DNA of 64,000 bases from Hypholoma sublateritium FD-334 SS-4 (taxonomy: Eukaryota > Basidiomycota > Agaricomycetes > Agaricales > Strophariaceae), in assembly GCA_000827495.1 (NCBI GenBank), contig KN817593.1, positions 124,001-188,000 of the forward strand. The letters are read 5' to 3'. The notes below the pieces were generated by a model, which ran no database searches, had not been told where the DNA came from, and saw only the letters and a program-made list of their open reading frames with translations. The stretch's first letter is position 1. Each line of letters opens with the position of its first letter. Positions 21,614-34,003 of the stretch are shown here, in pieces. A program made the translations under genes and the position numbers.

Positions 21614-23244
21614 ATGCCAAGAAAATCTGCTAGGCACCGCCAGATTTTACTCAAAGGATGCTCCTCAATTTCTGGAAATTTCTGTGAAGCGTGCATTGAG
21701 CTGATTCGTTTCAACACTGAATCAAAGACATTACCAGAAAACGAACGAAACACGGAGAGATTTCTGCTTCTGCAACGAGTCAACGCGCGACATGACCCAC
21801 TCCCCTTTCATTTCCCTGTCGAGATCATCTCTAAAATATTCGGTTTCTACCCCCAAATGTCGGGATACACTGCGGCTGTATGCGCCCCGCAACCGCAACC
21901 CGTTCCTGCATCGCCATTCCGAATAACATCTGTGTGCAAGCGATGGCGCGAGATCGGTTTCTCCACGCCATCTCTAGAGCTCTCTGGGCGTCGCTGCTGA
22001 TCGGCTTCAACTGTCCCACTCTGGATCCCGTACACAGACGGTCTTGGTTAAACGGAATTGATCTTATACCACCCTGGTTGACGCGCTCTGGAACACAGAA
22101 ACTGAACATCACTATACAATGCAGCCGCCTCAAATATTTATGTTTTCCACCAGAAATGAAAGCCTTGTTCGAGCTCATTAAAAGTCATGCCTCTCGTTGG
22201 GTGACTCTTAATCTGAAAATGCCAGGTCATTTTTGCATGGAGTTTTTCCGGGACACATATCTCGATGCCCCACATCTTACTCACTTACAGCTCCACGAAG
22301 TGGAGACGTATTACCCCCATCCAAGGCCGCACGTCATGTTTGCTACGCCGTCTCTCGACACCATCGCGATAACCAATATCGACATGAGCCGCGCACGGTT
22401 GGACTACAGTCGCATCACATGCGCATGTATTGTAGGTATCACTGGCGACGCGCTATTTCTCTTGCTTAAATGCGCTGTGCGGCTTGAGCGCATCACGCTC
22501 ATCAAACCGACTTTCGATATCAATGCTGTGCCCTGGGATGTACACGTACACGACTCCCTCGTATATCTCGAACTCCAGCTCCTGGAATATCAGCGATTCC
22601 GAACCCTGCCCGACAATGATCACGGTGCTTTGGACGCGTTCGCTTTCCCGCGCCTGCAGCAACTCGCAGTCAGGTTTGGTCACGCAGAAAACGGTAAGAA
22701 GCAGAGCCTCTTTACGCTCCTCTCCCATTCGCAGTGCCTCAGTCTCGTCCGTCTGGAGCTTGTAAACCTCGACACCAAGTCGCTGTCACATACTGCGTTG
22801 GTACAGATTCTGGAGGTCGTTCCTTCTCTCACTCATCTGCGACTCGCATCACCACGCGAGACCACCTCATCCCTGGTGAAACACAGCCTCCGCCGACTAT
22901 CTGGTGGAGGAATGGCGCCCTAGGTATCCCTCCTCCCTAACCTCGAGAGCTTGATGCTAGAGGAATGGTCTCGCCCATCGGACGACTTTCTCTACCTCAG
23001 TGACATCTTTACGCCCTCCAGGCGCCCCCTTCGAATTGTACAACTGACGTTCATAATGGACGACACGAGGCCCGTGATTGTGATCCCATATAAGGTCCTA
23101 GTACAACTACGGCGGTTCCAAAATATGGGTGAAAACCAGACTTTCCAGCTCAGCATAACACGGCGACATGAACGGAATGGAGGCGCGCGCGAGGTTGATC
23201 TTGTCGAGGAATCGTGGAAGGTCTATGGGGCGATCCGGACGTAA
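21614..23244 (+). pseudogene. Broken F-box/LRR gene
   Basis: The 5' part reads in one frame through the F-box (LPFHFPVEIISKIFGFY ... VCKRWREIGFSTPSL). At about 21975-21990, in a run of CT dinucleotides, the family pattern (STP.LWASLLIGF) switches to another frame, a -1 or +2 shift. The new frame runs about 330 residues with leucine-rich repeat-like segments (LDAPHLTHLQLHEV, LPRLQQL-like). It then meets an in-frame TAG at 22921-22923, after which the same frame continues (LLPNLESLMLEEW) to about 23244. Two lesions in one gene suggest a pseudogene. A sequencing error at the CT run would explain only the first. Confidence 0.7.
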
Positions 23245-23955
23245 ATCATCGCCTTTCAAATCTTGATTTCTTGGAGACCTACACTAGGTCACAGGTGTTA
23301 GTCTTGTATTCAAATTACTCGCTGGATTGTTTTCCTCGAGATGACAGAAGTCTCATAAGCAATAATTAGTTCCACTCAGTACCCTTGCAGTCCCCTTGCC
23401 ATGCCCTTTCTGAGATTTGGCCAAGCTTCTGATTTCTGTTGAGTACCACGAAAATAATATCCTCTTTGTTGATAGCGCAGGCCCGTCCAATTTTCATTGG
23501 CCCTTATTCAGAGGCTGCAACTACGAAATGACCGCATTGAGGCCTACATGGTGTCAATATAATCGTACGTATAATAAATAAAATTGCAACTCAACCAAAC
23601 CTATTGAACCGATCAACCAGGAAGACAAATCTCACATTCCATTGGCATGTAAAAACCAACAAGTATACTTATAATTAGCGTAAAAATCCTCTAGACCTGC
23701 TCCAGGCTCCATATCTGGATGCTTGTTCGTTTTCATCATTTTTGTCGTCTTCCTTTGTGTTTAGTCCCTCCCTTGTCAGGAGGACGCGAGTCCATTTATA
23801 CATATTTGAAAATCAAACGGGACAGCGTAAAGTACACGATATAAATCACGGTCGCATTCATCAATCATCGATACTGATACCAGTTCCCAGCCCCCCCCCG
23901 AAACCTCGCCGTATTGTCCATTACCGCACCTTCCCCGCATTATTCGTGGGCAGCG
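23245..23955. other. Intergenic stretch
   Basis: The sequence between the broken F-box gene and the 3' end of the EF-hand gene is AT-rich. It holds a short C-run near 23890. A plus-strand frame at 23742-23996 has no recognisable domain. No gene is called. Confidence 0.5.
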
Positions 23956-25125
23956 CTCAAGGAAGGCAGAGCACGGTGTTCATGAACTGGTCGTAGTTGA
24001 TCTGGATCCAGCCGTCGCGGTCCGTGTCGAGGCGTCCGAACGCCTCGCTCAACTGCTTGACGACGACACATGCGCGCACGAAGCGGTCGAATGTGATGCC
24101 TGGTGCCGGTGCGTATCGCCCGCCGGTCTGTGTGGCTTTAGGAGCTGCCCCTCGCGCGGGCAGTTATTGAGCGCTGTGTCCTACGCAGAAAGAGGGAACG
24201 GCGCACCATATTTCTTCTGAACGAGGTCGAGTAGCGACGGGGAGAGGTTGTACCCGAACTGCCCGAGCGCGTCGCGCAGCTCCTCGCCATCAATCGTTCC
24301 CGAGCGGTCTCGGTCAAAGTGCTTGAACACGTTCTGCCAGTCTTTGATGTACTTCCACAGACCCGCGAACTGCACAAATGGGGAAGGCGGGTGTCAGACC
24401 GTTTCACGATCAAGCAAGCAGGTAGGGATAGAGAAGAGGATTGCGCACCTCAGTGAAGCCGATCGTGCCGCTGCGGTCCGTGTCGAAGAGCGTCATCAGC
24501 AACTTGACGGTGTCGAGATCAAATGCTATAGCCCCTAAGTATGAGCGCCCGCACTAGACATACACATGAAAGACGAGTACGCACGGGTCCAGTCTCCGTT
24601 CATCAACGCACGCTCTGTACACACAGACCGTCAACAATCGACCGCCAGCGCTCAGCGCCCGCGGAGCCTGCCACTCACCAAGCTCGACAGCAGTGATCGC
24701 GCCGGATCGGTCGGTGTCTACTGTCGTGAACCAGCTCCATAGCCTGCGAACACACCATTAACAATCTCCCAGTCACTACAAAGCCACGATACACACTGGG
24801 GGTCCGCGCCTGGGGGGGCGCCACGGTTGCCGCCTGGCGCTGAGAAGCCGCCTGCGTATGCCTGCACCATTGTACCCACTGTCAGCCTCAATTATAAAGC
24901 GCTTTTGGCATGGCACGCACTGGGGCACCGCCGCCGTATGGGGGGCCGGAAGGCGGGGGCGCGCCGTAGCCGCCACCTGCTGGAGGTCCGCCGTAGCCGA
25001 CGGGTGGCGGCGGGCCTGGGGGCGCGCCATATCCTCCTGCGCCGTATCCCTGAAAGGTGTTTATCATTCAGTAATGGTAATGTCGATAGCGCAACGGCAT
25101 GTGTACGCACTCCTCCGTATGACAT
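23956..25125 (-). CDS. PEF1: Penta-EF-hand protein (ALG-2/Pef1-like)
   Basis: A minus-strand gene of about eight short exons. It opens with MSYGG and a Gly/Pro/Tyr-rich tail (GYGAGGYGAPPGPPPP and similar). Then comes LWSWFTTVDTDRSGAITAVEL, the first EF hand, followed by TLFDTDRSGTIGFTEF, HFDRDRSGTIDGEEL and RLDTDRDGWIQINYDQF; the loops keep the usual Asp/Glu calcium ligands. Gly/Pro-rich head plus five EF-hand segments is the architecture of ALG-2, peflin and sorcin. The yeast member Pef1 binds calcium and zinc and acts in polar growth. Introns are GT-AG and join in phase except one acceptor near 24140, which I inferred. The stop TGA is at 23956-23958. Confidence 0.88.
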
Positions 25126-25596
25126 TGTGATTCGATGATGATGGTGGTGGTGGGTAAAGGTTTGTTGACGGATGGAACAGTCCAATGGGCTAAATAAGGG
25201 AGGTCCACAAAGATAATCGCAATCTCGGCTAAACGCGGCGCATAGCCCCACACAGCCTCATAATAAGTTCCAACTGCATAAATTCAACGTACCTATTCCG
25301 CTGCATATCAAAGTCATTTGAAAGTTGACATAAGTACGGATATCCTTTGGATGTCCTTGGAATTTCCATTACGTATCACTCACCGCTATGTACGCTGACA
25401 ATATCAACCACAATAAGTTTAAAGTACTTCAATACTCGAACTTTACTGGCACTTGACTGACACATACATGGCATCCCCCCCCCACGGACCATTTATTCAC
25501 ACCTTGACCTGCCGTTAAAAACTATATTCGAGTCAAAAATTCCGCAACGACGTCTGATCATCCACGGAGCGGGAATTGCGATGCGGCTGCGCCGAA
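25126..25596. other. Intergenic stretch
   Basis: Upstream region of the EF-hand gene and 3' side of the next gene. It contains a CA/GT-like simple repeat near 25135-25155 and a C-run near 25478. No gene seen. Confidence 0.5.
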
Positions 25597-26265
25597 CTAC
25601 TTCGTAGAACCTTGAAGTGAGTCTACTTTTACCGGTTCGCTATTTGGCTGAACGCCGGGTGTGTCGTTGTCGGACAAACCGTCAGGAGATCTGAGGTTAT
25701 AGGGCATACCAGGAGGGATAAAACGTCGAGTTTCGTCTTCGATAAAATATATCTCGCTTTGGACCTTCCGGAGAGATTCGTAGGCCAATCTTCCTTCGTC
25801 CCCTGTGGTAAACAGAAATTTGCCTGCAGAGTCCACGAAGGGATGCACCGGCTTGAAGGTGGGGCGTATACTGCCAGCAGGGGTGTTATAAACTGGCCTG
25901 TCATCGGGCTGGAATAGCATGATTTCTGCAGGAGGCGGATCAATGACACTGGTAGCATCAGCGGGGTTCTCAATTGTAAGCCGACGGGGACCAGGTAAAC
26001 CTTGAAGATGAGAGGCAAATTGCGAGGCCAAGGCGTCTGCACCGTTTATCCGAGGAGTCTGGGGTAGCTCGAGGAAACCAGAAGTGGGCGAGAAAAATAA
26101 AGGTGAACATATGGGTGTTTCGGGTGCAGTTTCGTATGCGCTTAAACTTGGTGAATAGTATGCCTCCGTGTTGGGGGACGAGGCGACTTCGACCACGAAT
26201 CCGTACGTGTTGACGTCCTCCGAGCCAGGAGCGTTCGGGAAAGAATCTTGTTGAATCGAATACAT
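25597..26265 (-). CDS. Hypothetical protein, Pro/Ser-rich
   Basis: A 222-residue intronless frame that I do not recognise. The first half is rich in Pro, Ser and acidic residues (SPNTEAYYSPSLSAYETAPE). The second half has a more ordered stretch (RPTFKPVHPFVDSAGKFLF) and ends in a polar tail. There is no signal peptide or transmembrane helix. An upstream exon is possible. The composition and the uninterrupted length suggest a real gene, but it may be lineage specific. Confidence 0.5.
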   Translation of the reverse strand: MYSIQQDSFPNAPGSEDVNTYGFVVEVASSPNTEAYYSPSLSAYETAPETPICSPLFFSPTSGFLELPQTPRINGADALASQFASHLQGLPGPRRLTIENPADATSVIDPPPAEIMLFQPDDRPVYNTPAGSIRPTFKPVHPFVDSAGKFLFTTGDEGRLAYESLRKVQSEIYFIEDETRRFIPPGMPYNLRSPDGLSDNDTPGVQPNSEPVKVDSLQGSTK

Positions 26266-26894
26266 CTGGATTCTGAGCGCGATTTGGCTGGAACAAAATC
26301 ACTGATGTTTGCGGACAAAGGAGACTGTTGAGACACAGAATGAGACGTGGCCGTACTAGCGTACGATAGGTGGCATCACTGGCGACTAGTTCGAATTTCT
26401 TTGATGGCACGCGAGTGCCGCTTGCCTGCCGCACAGGCAGTGCACAAGTCAAGATTTTTGCGCCAAGTTGGCGGCGAAGCGCTTGCGTCGACGATGGGTA
26501 TGCGTAAGCTTCACAGAGCTGCATGCGCACGACCCGCAGACGTATATCGTCGCAGCACTCATTCACGCTGCGGCGGCAAATATTATGCAGGACCAGTGCA
26601 GGAGTATGTACGGCTAAGCTGCTGGAGGCTGCTGGGCAATCGCGCGCCGCGATACCTCGGTAGACCCAATTTGCCACGTAATAATGACTGGTATATCAAT
26701 TACTTTATGTATAATGGTAGACGTAGGCAATGCCGCCAACGGTAAATATGTACACTGTAACAGTAATGTGCGTACGTGCGCGTGGTGGTACACATTCCAA
26801 TCCGACGAAAGCAAGACAATAGAACAACAGCTACAGAACAACAATCCAAATCCACCCGGCACCCAGATAACCCGGCGCGCCGCCCCTACTTTAC
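26266..26894. other. Intergenic stretch
   Basis: This is the 3' side of SPT7 and the upstream region of the hypothetical gene. A 235-codon minus-strand frame at 25970-26677 overlaps the hypothetical gene in another frame and has no recognisable domain, so it is not called. Confidence 0.45.
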
Positions 26895-29800
26895 TTACGC
26901 GCTTGCAAACACCACCGCCGGCATCACCGGCGACGCATACCCCCCAGCGCCCGGCGGTCCGTCGGGCTTCTTCTTCCGCCCGTTCCCCGTGCCCACCCCC
27001 GCCATTGCGCCCTTCTTCTTCTTCGCCGCCGCTGCGCCCGGCATCTCCCCCCCCGCGGGGGGCGGGGCTCCCATCGGCGCCGGAGCAGTCCCCAGCGCAG
27101 GCGGGGGCGGCGCGGTGCTCCCGCTGACCGTCGGCGGCGGCCCCGTGACGGGCGGCGCGGTCGCAACCGCGTCCCCGCCACTGCCTTTCTTCTTCTTCGA
27201 CCCGCCGCTCACGCCGCTCGGTTTGACGACCTGTCCAATTGGCGTGATCTTCACCTGCGAAGGGTGCGGCGCGTCGTCTGGGAGCGCTAGATCTGGCGGG
27301 GGTGACGGGTACGATGGCATGGCGGGCGGCGCCGCTGATGGCGGCAACGGCGGTGGAAAGCCGAACGCCGCCGCGGGGGGTGGAGGGAGCATACTTGGAG
27401 GGGGAGGGGGAGGGGGAAGGGAGGGCCCGCTGAGTGAAGGGCCGGCGAGGGATGGTATGGTGCCCGAAGGGCCGGCGTTGGTAGCAGCGAGCACAGTGAA
27501 ACGGTTCTGGTAGTATGGTTTGAGCAGACCAATTTGGTCGGCAACTTTGGCCGCTGTAAGGGGCACAAATGGGGGAGGCGGGGGGTATGGCGGTGGTGGT
27601 TCGGTGGGTTTCGAACTGACAGACAAATAAAATTAGATATGTCATCAGGTTTGATGCAGATAAAAAGACGCACGCAGTCGGTTTGTTCTGCCCCTTTTTG
27701 CCTTTAAGTAGGCGCTTCGGTATGCTGAGAGTCGACATCCCGAACTCAGCCGCAATACCCAGCTCGCGCAGGCCGAGGTAATCCTCGCCAAGAATATCGG
27801 CGAATTCACCACTAAGAGTGAGGTGAGCAATAATTAGAAAAGTTGGATTGAAGAGCCCACATTGCAAGGGCACCGGCCTCTTCTTCGTCTTCCTCTTCGA
27901 ATAACCCTTCGTCTTCCAGCAGTTCGCCCGCAGTCTATGACAATGTCAGTTACCCATAGACATGCCAGAAGGCGTAATCACGTACAGTCTCGCGATACGC
28001 GCTCACGAGCTTCTTGTCCAGCTCCCCAAGGCGCGTGCCGTATCGGTCGACGTCCTCGAATATATAACGCTCGAGATCTTGAACTTTGGAGGAGCCACTC
28101 TCAAACAGTGTGTGCAAAATTATTTCCTGGTATAGCATGTCAGCAGTTCGCTCGAACTATAGATAAAGAGTACTAACTTCCGCCGTCATAGTGCCCGCGA
28201 ACTTGTCCGTCAAGAATTTTATCGTGCGGCCAACGTTGAGCAGGTATTCGGCAGTCACATCAGCAAGAACGTCAAGCGCCACAGACGAGGTGCCTACAAA
28301 GGGACGGTCATTTCAGTAAAACACATTTCGACCATAAACCTGAAGCGCAAACCTTGAAAGCCAGAATGCTCCAGAATCTTGCTCGTTGTCCATTGCAAGC
28401 AATCCCTGGAATTCGCCTCTCCCAACTCAATGCCCGTCGCCGTCGACTTCGTCTTGCCTTTCCCCGGCGCCCACGGGGATTCGTCTATCTTGTCATCAGC
28501 CATATCGTCGTCCCCGACCCCGAAACTGGTCGGTGCCATCGCTGCCAACCCCGATGCCCGAGGGCCAGCACCAGTGCCACTCGGCCCGTAGGGCGCACCA
28601 TCTCCGCCCTGCTCCTCATCATCGGCGGGCGCTGTAGCAGCGTTCAATGCGGCAAACTTCCCGTGCGTATGCCGCAGGCGGCGCATCGTCTTGATGTTGC
28701 TATTCATCATCGATAGCAGCGACTTTGGGCTGGGCGCCGCCGCCGCCGTCTCCCGCACCTTCTTCGACCGCTTTCCTTTAGCCTTGGGAGCCATTTGTTT
28801 GGACGACGATGGCCCGAAAGGGATACCTGGCAAGCCATTTCCAAGTAGCTCCTCCGATTGCACAGCGCCCCACCAAAGCTGGGACACATCGCCATCCTCG
28901 AAGCGCGCTCGCTTTCGTGGTCGCCGATCGTTGCTATTGATCTTGCGTTTCGCCCCGTCGGCAGCGCCGGGCTCGTCGCCGTCGCTTTCGCCTTCTGCAG
29001 GCGGCCCGAGCATGCGCAGCGTGTGCACAAGCGAGCTCGACGGGTGCGCCGTGGCCGCGTCCCGGTCGAGCTCCAGGAACCGCGCCATGCCCTCTGGCGT
29101 GCGCACAATGGCGGGGGTATCGGCAAAGGGTATATCGCGCCGGTATTTCGTCGATGTTCTGGAAATCTGGGTCGACCCGTTGGTGAGTGACGGCGAGCGC
29201 GTGTGCGATCCGCCGCGGCCGTTCATGCCATTCATCCGCGGGCGCGCAACACCGGTAGATGGGAGGTCGGAAGGGATAGGTGGATCCGTCCGCTCTTTGC
29301 GGTCGGTGATGTATTTCAGCAGACGCTCTGCTTTGACCTTCAACCGCTTCACACAAGGCCTTAAGGGGTGGTTCTGCATACAATAAGCAACATACAATTA
29401 GGCAACGAAACTGGCCGACGCACCTCAGCCGCGTTATACGTCAGACAGTTTGACCAGATGAGGTCGAGGTCGTCCTTGAACTCGCGCTTTGACTTGTAAT
29501 GCTTTGACTTCACCTTCTTGAGCATTGTCTGAAAGTCCATCGGGTTTTGGATCACTGCACAGCAAGTGAGTTAGTAGTAGACGTAGAGCACAAAAGGTGG
29601 CGCACCATCGTAGTAGTCCGGAACCTCCGCCTTTGACACAGGCTTGAGGAATGCCTCCGCATCGCGGTTGTCCTATATTTGAAATACCCCTCAGTCGCGT
29701 CCCCGCACCGCGCTAGTCGATGACGTACAATTGTTATGCTCTTCAGATCCGTCAGCAGACCTTCGAGTGAGTCGTAAAAGGGGTCTGAGATCTTCGTGTC

Positions 29801-30009
29801 GTGGCTCTGCCGCTGCGCACGAAGAAGGATTCAACGCCGACCGGATGAAGGATAACGCATGCCACTCACCCGTCCATCCTTGACCGTCGTCAGCAGCAGC
29901 CGCAGGTCGCCTGTACGGCGGACTTGGCTCTCAGTGAGCGTCCGCAAGAGGTTCTAAAGCATATCAGCCAATTTCCAGGATGGATTCGTCAACGGTGGCT
30001 TACATTCAT
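26895..30009 (-). CDS. SPT7: SAGA complex subunit Spt7 (bromodomain)
   Basis: A long minus-strand gene of about ten exons. A two-codon first exon (ATGAAT at 30009-30004) splices to [20 protein letters not shown]. The bromodomain follows over several exons: [56 protein letters not shown] and [19 protein letters not shown]. Next come a long charged linker and a histone-fold region ([19 protein letters not shown] ... [20 protein letters not shown]). The end is Pro-rich with lysine runs, stopping at 26895. This domain order is that of Spt7, a core scaffold of the SAGA acetyltransferase coactivator in the nucleus, where the histone fold pairs with Taf10. The Pro/Lys-rich tail is lineage specific. 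Divergent from PFF1. Confidence 0.88.
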
Positions 30010-30374
30010 GGTCGTCGCCGCCGGTGATGGTGGTGGGAAGGAGGTGGTTGTGTTCAAGGTCCGCTTCGTATTCCGATGTCGTCGGATCCAAATACATACA
30101 ATTAAACTCAATTTCCGGCTGGCGCCGGTCCGTTCTTGCGTCTGCCACAAGTCTGCCACACTTGAAGTTATTCTTTTCCTGCCAGAAAATATTGCCAGGT
30201 ACAAGGAAATGAAACCACAGTAATGAAGACAGGTTTGTTTGTCTCATTCTTACTCCGAAACCGTGTTAATGTTGTCCATGACAATCGCAATGCAGACTTG
30301 GTTCGTGGACGACGTCAAACAACACTATAACTTGAAAGACGTTTCGGAATCCAGTATCCTACTTGTCGAACACC
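30010..30374. promoter_or_regulatory. Shared divergent promoter region of SPT7 and PFF1
   Basis: About 365 bp separate the two start codons, which point away from each other, so both promoters and 5' leaders must lie here. I see no strong TATA box, which fits housekeeping genes. Confidence 0.5.
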
Positions 30375-33300
30375 ATGACTTTCGCGGCCAGAGTAGCCTC
30401 CGTAATCGGTTACAAGGCTCTTCCAACAGCTGTACTTGCTTGCGCGACATATCTGGTAATATACATACTCTTCCTAGTCACAGACACCCTTCCAGGAGCT
30501 CCAAAAGCGGAGGAACAAGGTGGACTGAACTTGAAGGAGGCTCTGGTGGATCTGCATCATGCAAGTACTCGTTCTTGGGTCGTTCTTGGCTCGTTATTCA
30601 GCCATAATGCCGACTAAACTCTCCTAGATCACCGCGTATCCACATCCATACAATTCTCATGCAAACGACCAAGTACACGCCTACATCCTTTCACAGCTCG
30701 AAAAGATTGCTCTAAACCACCCCCATGTACATATATCCAACGATCTCATCAGCAACAAGACTTGGTTCTCGAGCGAGCTTGGCGGAGCCCAGGCAGAGTA
30801 CTTCGAAGGAACGAACATCCTGGTCAAAGTCGATGGGACTTTAGGTTCGAAGAGCGGAGGCGTGTTGTTCTCGGCGCATTATGACTCAGTCTCAACCGCC
30901 CGTGGTGCCGTGGACGACGGAATGGGCGTAGCAACGCTTATACAACTCGTCAAGCTTCTTGCCGTGCAGAGGCAGCCACGCACTGCGGTGTTTAACATCA
31001 ATAATGGAGAGGAAGACGGCTTGCACGGGGCGCATACGTGCGTCCGATTTATTCGTGCCACCACACGGAAGCTAACATACCGACAGCTTTCTCGAACACC
31101 CGTGGTCTAAGCTTACTGACACATTCCTGAACCTCGAGGGTGCAGCGGCAGGCGGGCGCCCCATCCTCTTCCGTGCGACTTCGGAGACGGCAATGAAATC
31201 CCTTGCGAATAAAGATCTCGTACCGCATCCCCATGCAAACGTTCTGTCGTCGGACGCTTTCTCGCGTGGTCTCATCAAATCTGGGACGGATTTCAGCGTC
31301 TATTCGGGTCAAGGTGGGATGGCAGGCCTCGACCTCGCGTTCTACAAAGGCAGGAGTATGTATCACACCAAATACGACGGCATGCAATATACAGTCGGCG
31401 GAGAGAAGAGCCTGTGGAGTATGATGGAGGCAGCACGGGGAATTGGCATCGGCCTTCTAAGGGCGCATGCTAGCAAGACCGAGGGCAGTGACGATGCTGT
31501 CTATTTCGATGGTGAGCTTCGATTCTCTGCGAAATATTTGGCTGCTCACTTTTACACGGAGCAGTTTTCAAATCGGCCATCATAATATTCCGTCAAAAAA
31601 GTTTGCTGATCTTCAACATCGTCCTGCTGATCATGGGCCCTTTATTCCTGATCATGCTAATCTTCTGCGAGACAATCGTTCTAGAAGCGGCCAAATGGAA
31701 CAATTTCTTCCCCATCCAATTCCACAACGGCCGTCCCTCAAGCCCTTCCTCTAGAACTCGTTCGGCGACTTCCGTTGCGGAAGGTGATGATGCAGAGGAC
31801 GAGCGGCGTACTCCTCCAGCTGAAGAATATTCTCGCCCATCCTACATGATTGCGCTGGACTTCAGCCGGGTGTATGCCATATGGCGGCATGCAAAATTCT
31901 GGGTCGCATTCGGAGTTGTCATCGCCTTGCAGATAGTCCTCGTTCGGTGGTATACCAAAGTTAACCCTTTTGTGAGCCTTATTCGTTACGCGCACAATAT
32001 ATCCTTCTGACCGAATCGCGGGAAAATCCATCTTTCTAGGCCATATACTCTTCTCCGTACATCATCTTGCTATCGTGTGGTTCTCTTGCATACTTAACGC
32101 TGATTCATCTCCTCACTTTCCCGTCATCACTACCGTTCCTCGATCTGTCGGGTTTCAGCGATCAGAGTTCCCTTCTTCCACATCCCCAGCAGGAAAAGCA
32201 GACCATATTCTTCCACCTCTACGTTTTTACATGGTTTCTCCTCGTCCTCAGTACCGTAGGTATCACACGAGTCCAGCCAGGGCTCGGGGGAGGATACCTA
32301 TTCAGCGTGTGGAACGCTCTGGTCGCCGTTGCGTGTGTATTCGTCGGAATTGAGGGACTCTTGACCCCAACCGAAGCCCAGAAGATACCCGAAGAACTGC
32401 CCATCGAAGAACTCTCTGGAGACGAGGGGGAAGAAGACGGTGATGGTATTCCCCGCGGCTCACATCGCAATGTTGAAGATGCGAACGAGATCACTCCATT
32501 GATTTGGCGCGAAGGCCGCGAAGGTAACGGGCGGAGTACTAGACGCAGTCCGAGTCCTGTGGACGAGGGTGATAACGAAGAGCAAAGTGAGCAGGAGGGC
32601 AGCGCCGCGCGAACGCTGGCTACCTGGTGGTGGATTGTGCAATTTGTGGTCTCGGTCCCTATACCCGTCATCCTGTTCGGCCAGGTGACCATGTTACTCT
32701 TAGACGCCGTACCCCAGACGTTAGCAGATGGTGGCGCGGCTTGGCTTGGTGAGGAGTCTCTTCCTGTTTCAAGCCGATTACTGACCTGTCATAATTTACA
32801 TTCCAGTATACGCATTAACATCTGTCCCCGCTGTCCTGCTCGTTCTTCCGCTCGCACCCTTCGCAGCAAAGCTTCAGCCGTGCTATCGGTTCTCGCGTAT
32901 CATCTTTGCCCTTTTCGTCGCGTCAACGGTCTACGCTTTGTGGACGTTCCCTTTCTCCGTAAATGCCCCTTTGAAAATATTCTTTCGTCAGACAGTTAGC
33001 TTCCCCGGGAAATACGCGGAGCATCCCCATACCACTCCTCAAATTCCCGTCATCGTCACAGAGCTCACGGGCGCGAAGGCATATCTCCCGACGCTCCTCA
33101 TTCCCTCCCTTCCCTCGGCCCAAGGCAAAAATTTGAGCTGCAGGGAGGAAAAGTTCAGGCCAGAACTCATCACCTGCGGTTGGGAAACAAAGCTGATGCC
33201 CTCGCCGGGCGCGTACTCGTCGTCCACTAACAAATGGGAGACGGGGCAGTTCTTCCAGGCACAAGCTCAGTCGACGGGCGCGACGTCAGGTCGTGTGCGC

Positions 33301-33780
33301 GTGAAGGCCAAGAATAGCCGCGTGTGCCGACTCTACTTCGATACGCCGGTAAAGAAGTATGACGTGCGCCGAATCGACAACCCCACTTTGCGCGCCCGAA
33401 AGCCTTCAGGTGCCTCCCCTGCACAGAAGTCGTTCAGATCGGCGGCGGGGCCCAGCGTGAAGGAGTTGCGGCTGTCGACGCGCACATGGGAACAGGAATT
33501 GGCCGTTGATTTGTCCTGGACGCCTGCGGTGAATTCCACAAACGGGAAATCCTCGCTACATGGACGCGTCGCATGTCAGTGGGCCGAGTACGAGAGCGGC
33601 ATGATCGACACCGGCGTCGGCCTGATCAGTAATGCCACTGCGTTCCAGCCGAAGCTCAGCATAGCTAATGGAGCGAAGATCCCGGCATTTGAGGAAGCGT
33701 TAGCGTATTTACCCAGCTGGGCGGTCCTTACGAAGCTCACAGACGGTCTCGTAGAGGTCTCGGCGCCCTTCGTGATATAA
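30375..33780 (+). CDS. PFF1: Vacuolar membrane M28 metalloprotease Pff1
   Basis: Six exons, 30375-30560, 30628-31037, 31087-31511, 31565-31971, 32040-32748 and 32807-33780, join in phase to about 1036 residues. The first intron has a GC donor (GCAAGT); the others are GT-AG. A first helix (VLACATYLVIYILFL) precedes the lumenal M28 peptidase domain, with ligands in LFSAHYDSVSTARGAVDDG, NINNGEEDGLHGAH, LNLEGAAAGGRP and YHTKYD. Several helices follow in the middle (LLIFNIVLLIMGPLFLIML, ILLSCGSLAYLTLIH, FFHLYVFTWFLLVLSTVG). The C-terminal lumenal domain ends at the TAA at 33778. Pff1 proteins sit in the vacuolar membrane; their substrates are not known. The zinc ligands look complete. Confidence 0.92.
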
Positions 33781-34003
33781 GTACGACATTTTGGGTATTT
33801 ATCACTATGTAATTTTATTTATTTCACACTCGCAGATACTGCGCGAAGTCAACAATGGGTACCGGGTGCCAGAGTAACATATATTGTCCGTGCAGATTAC
33901 CTGCCTGAGATGGACGCCGGAGTATACAGATACGTAGGAACGGTTGCGCGTCAATTCACCCTCCAGATATTCTTTGCAATCCGCACTGTGTCCTTCTGCA
34001 CCG

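Noticed and set aside
26776..27513. 245-codon plus-strand Gly/Pro-rich frame
   Set aside because: Antisense to the Pro-rich tail exon of SPT7; GC-rich composition removes stops on both strands.
28691..29386. 231-codon plus-strand frame
   Set aside because: Antisense to the long linker exon of SPT7 with no domain of its own.
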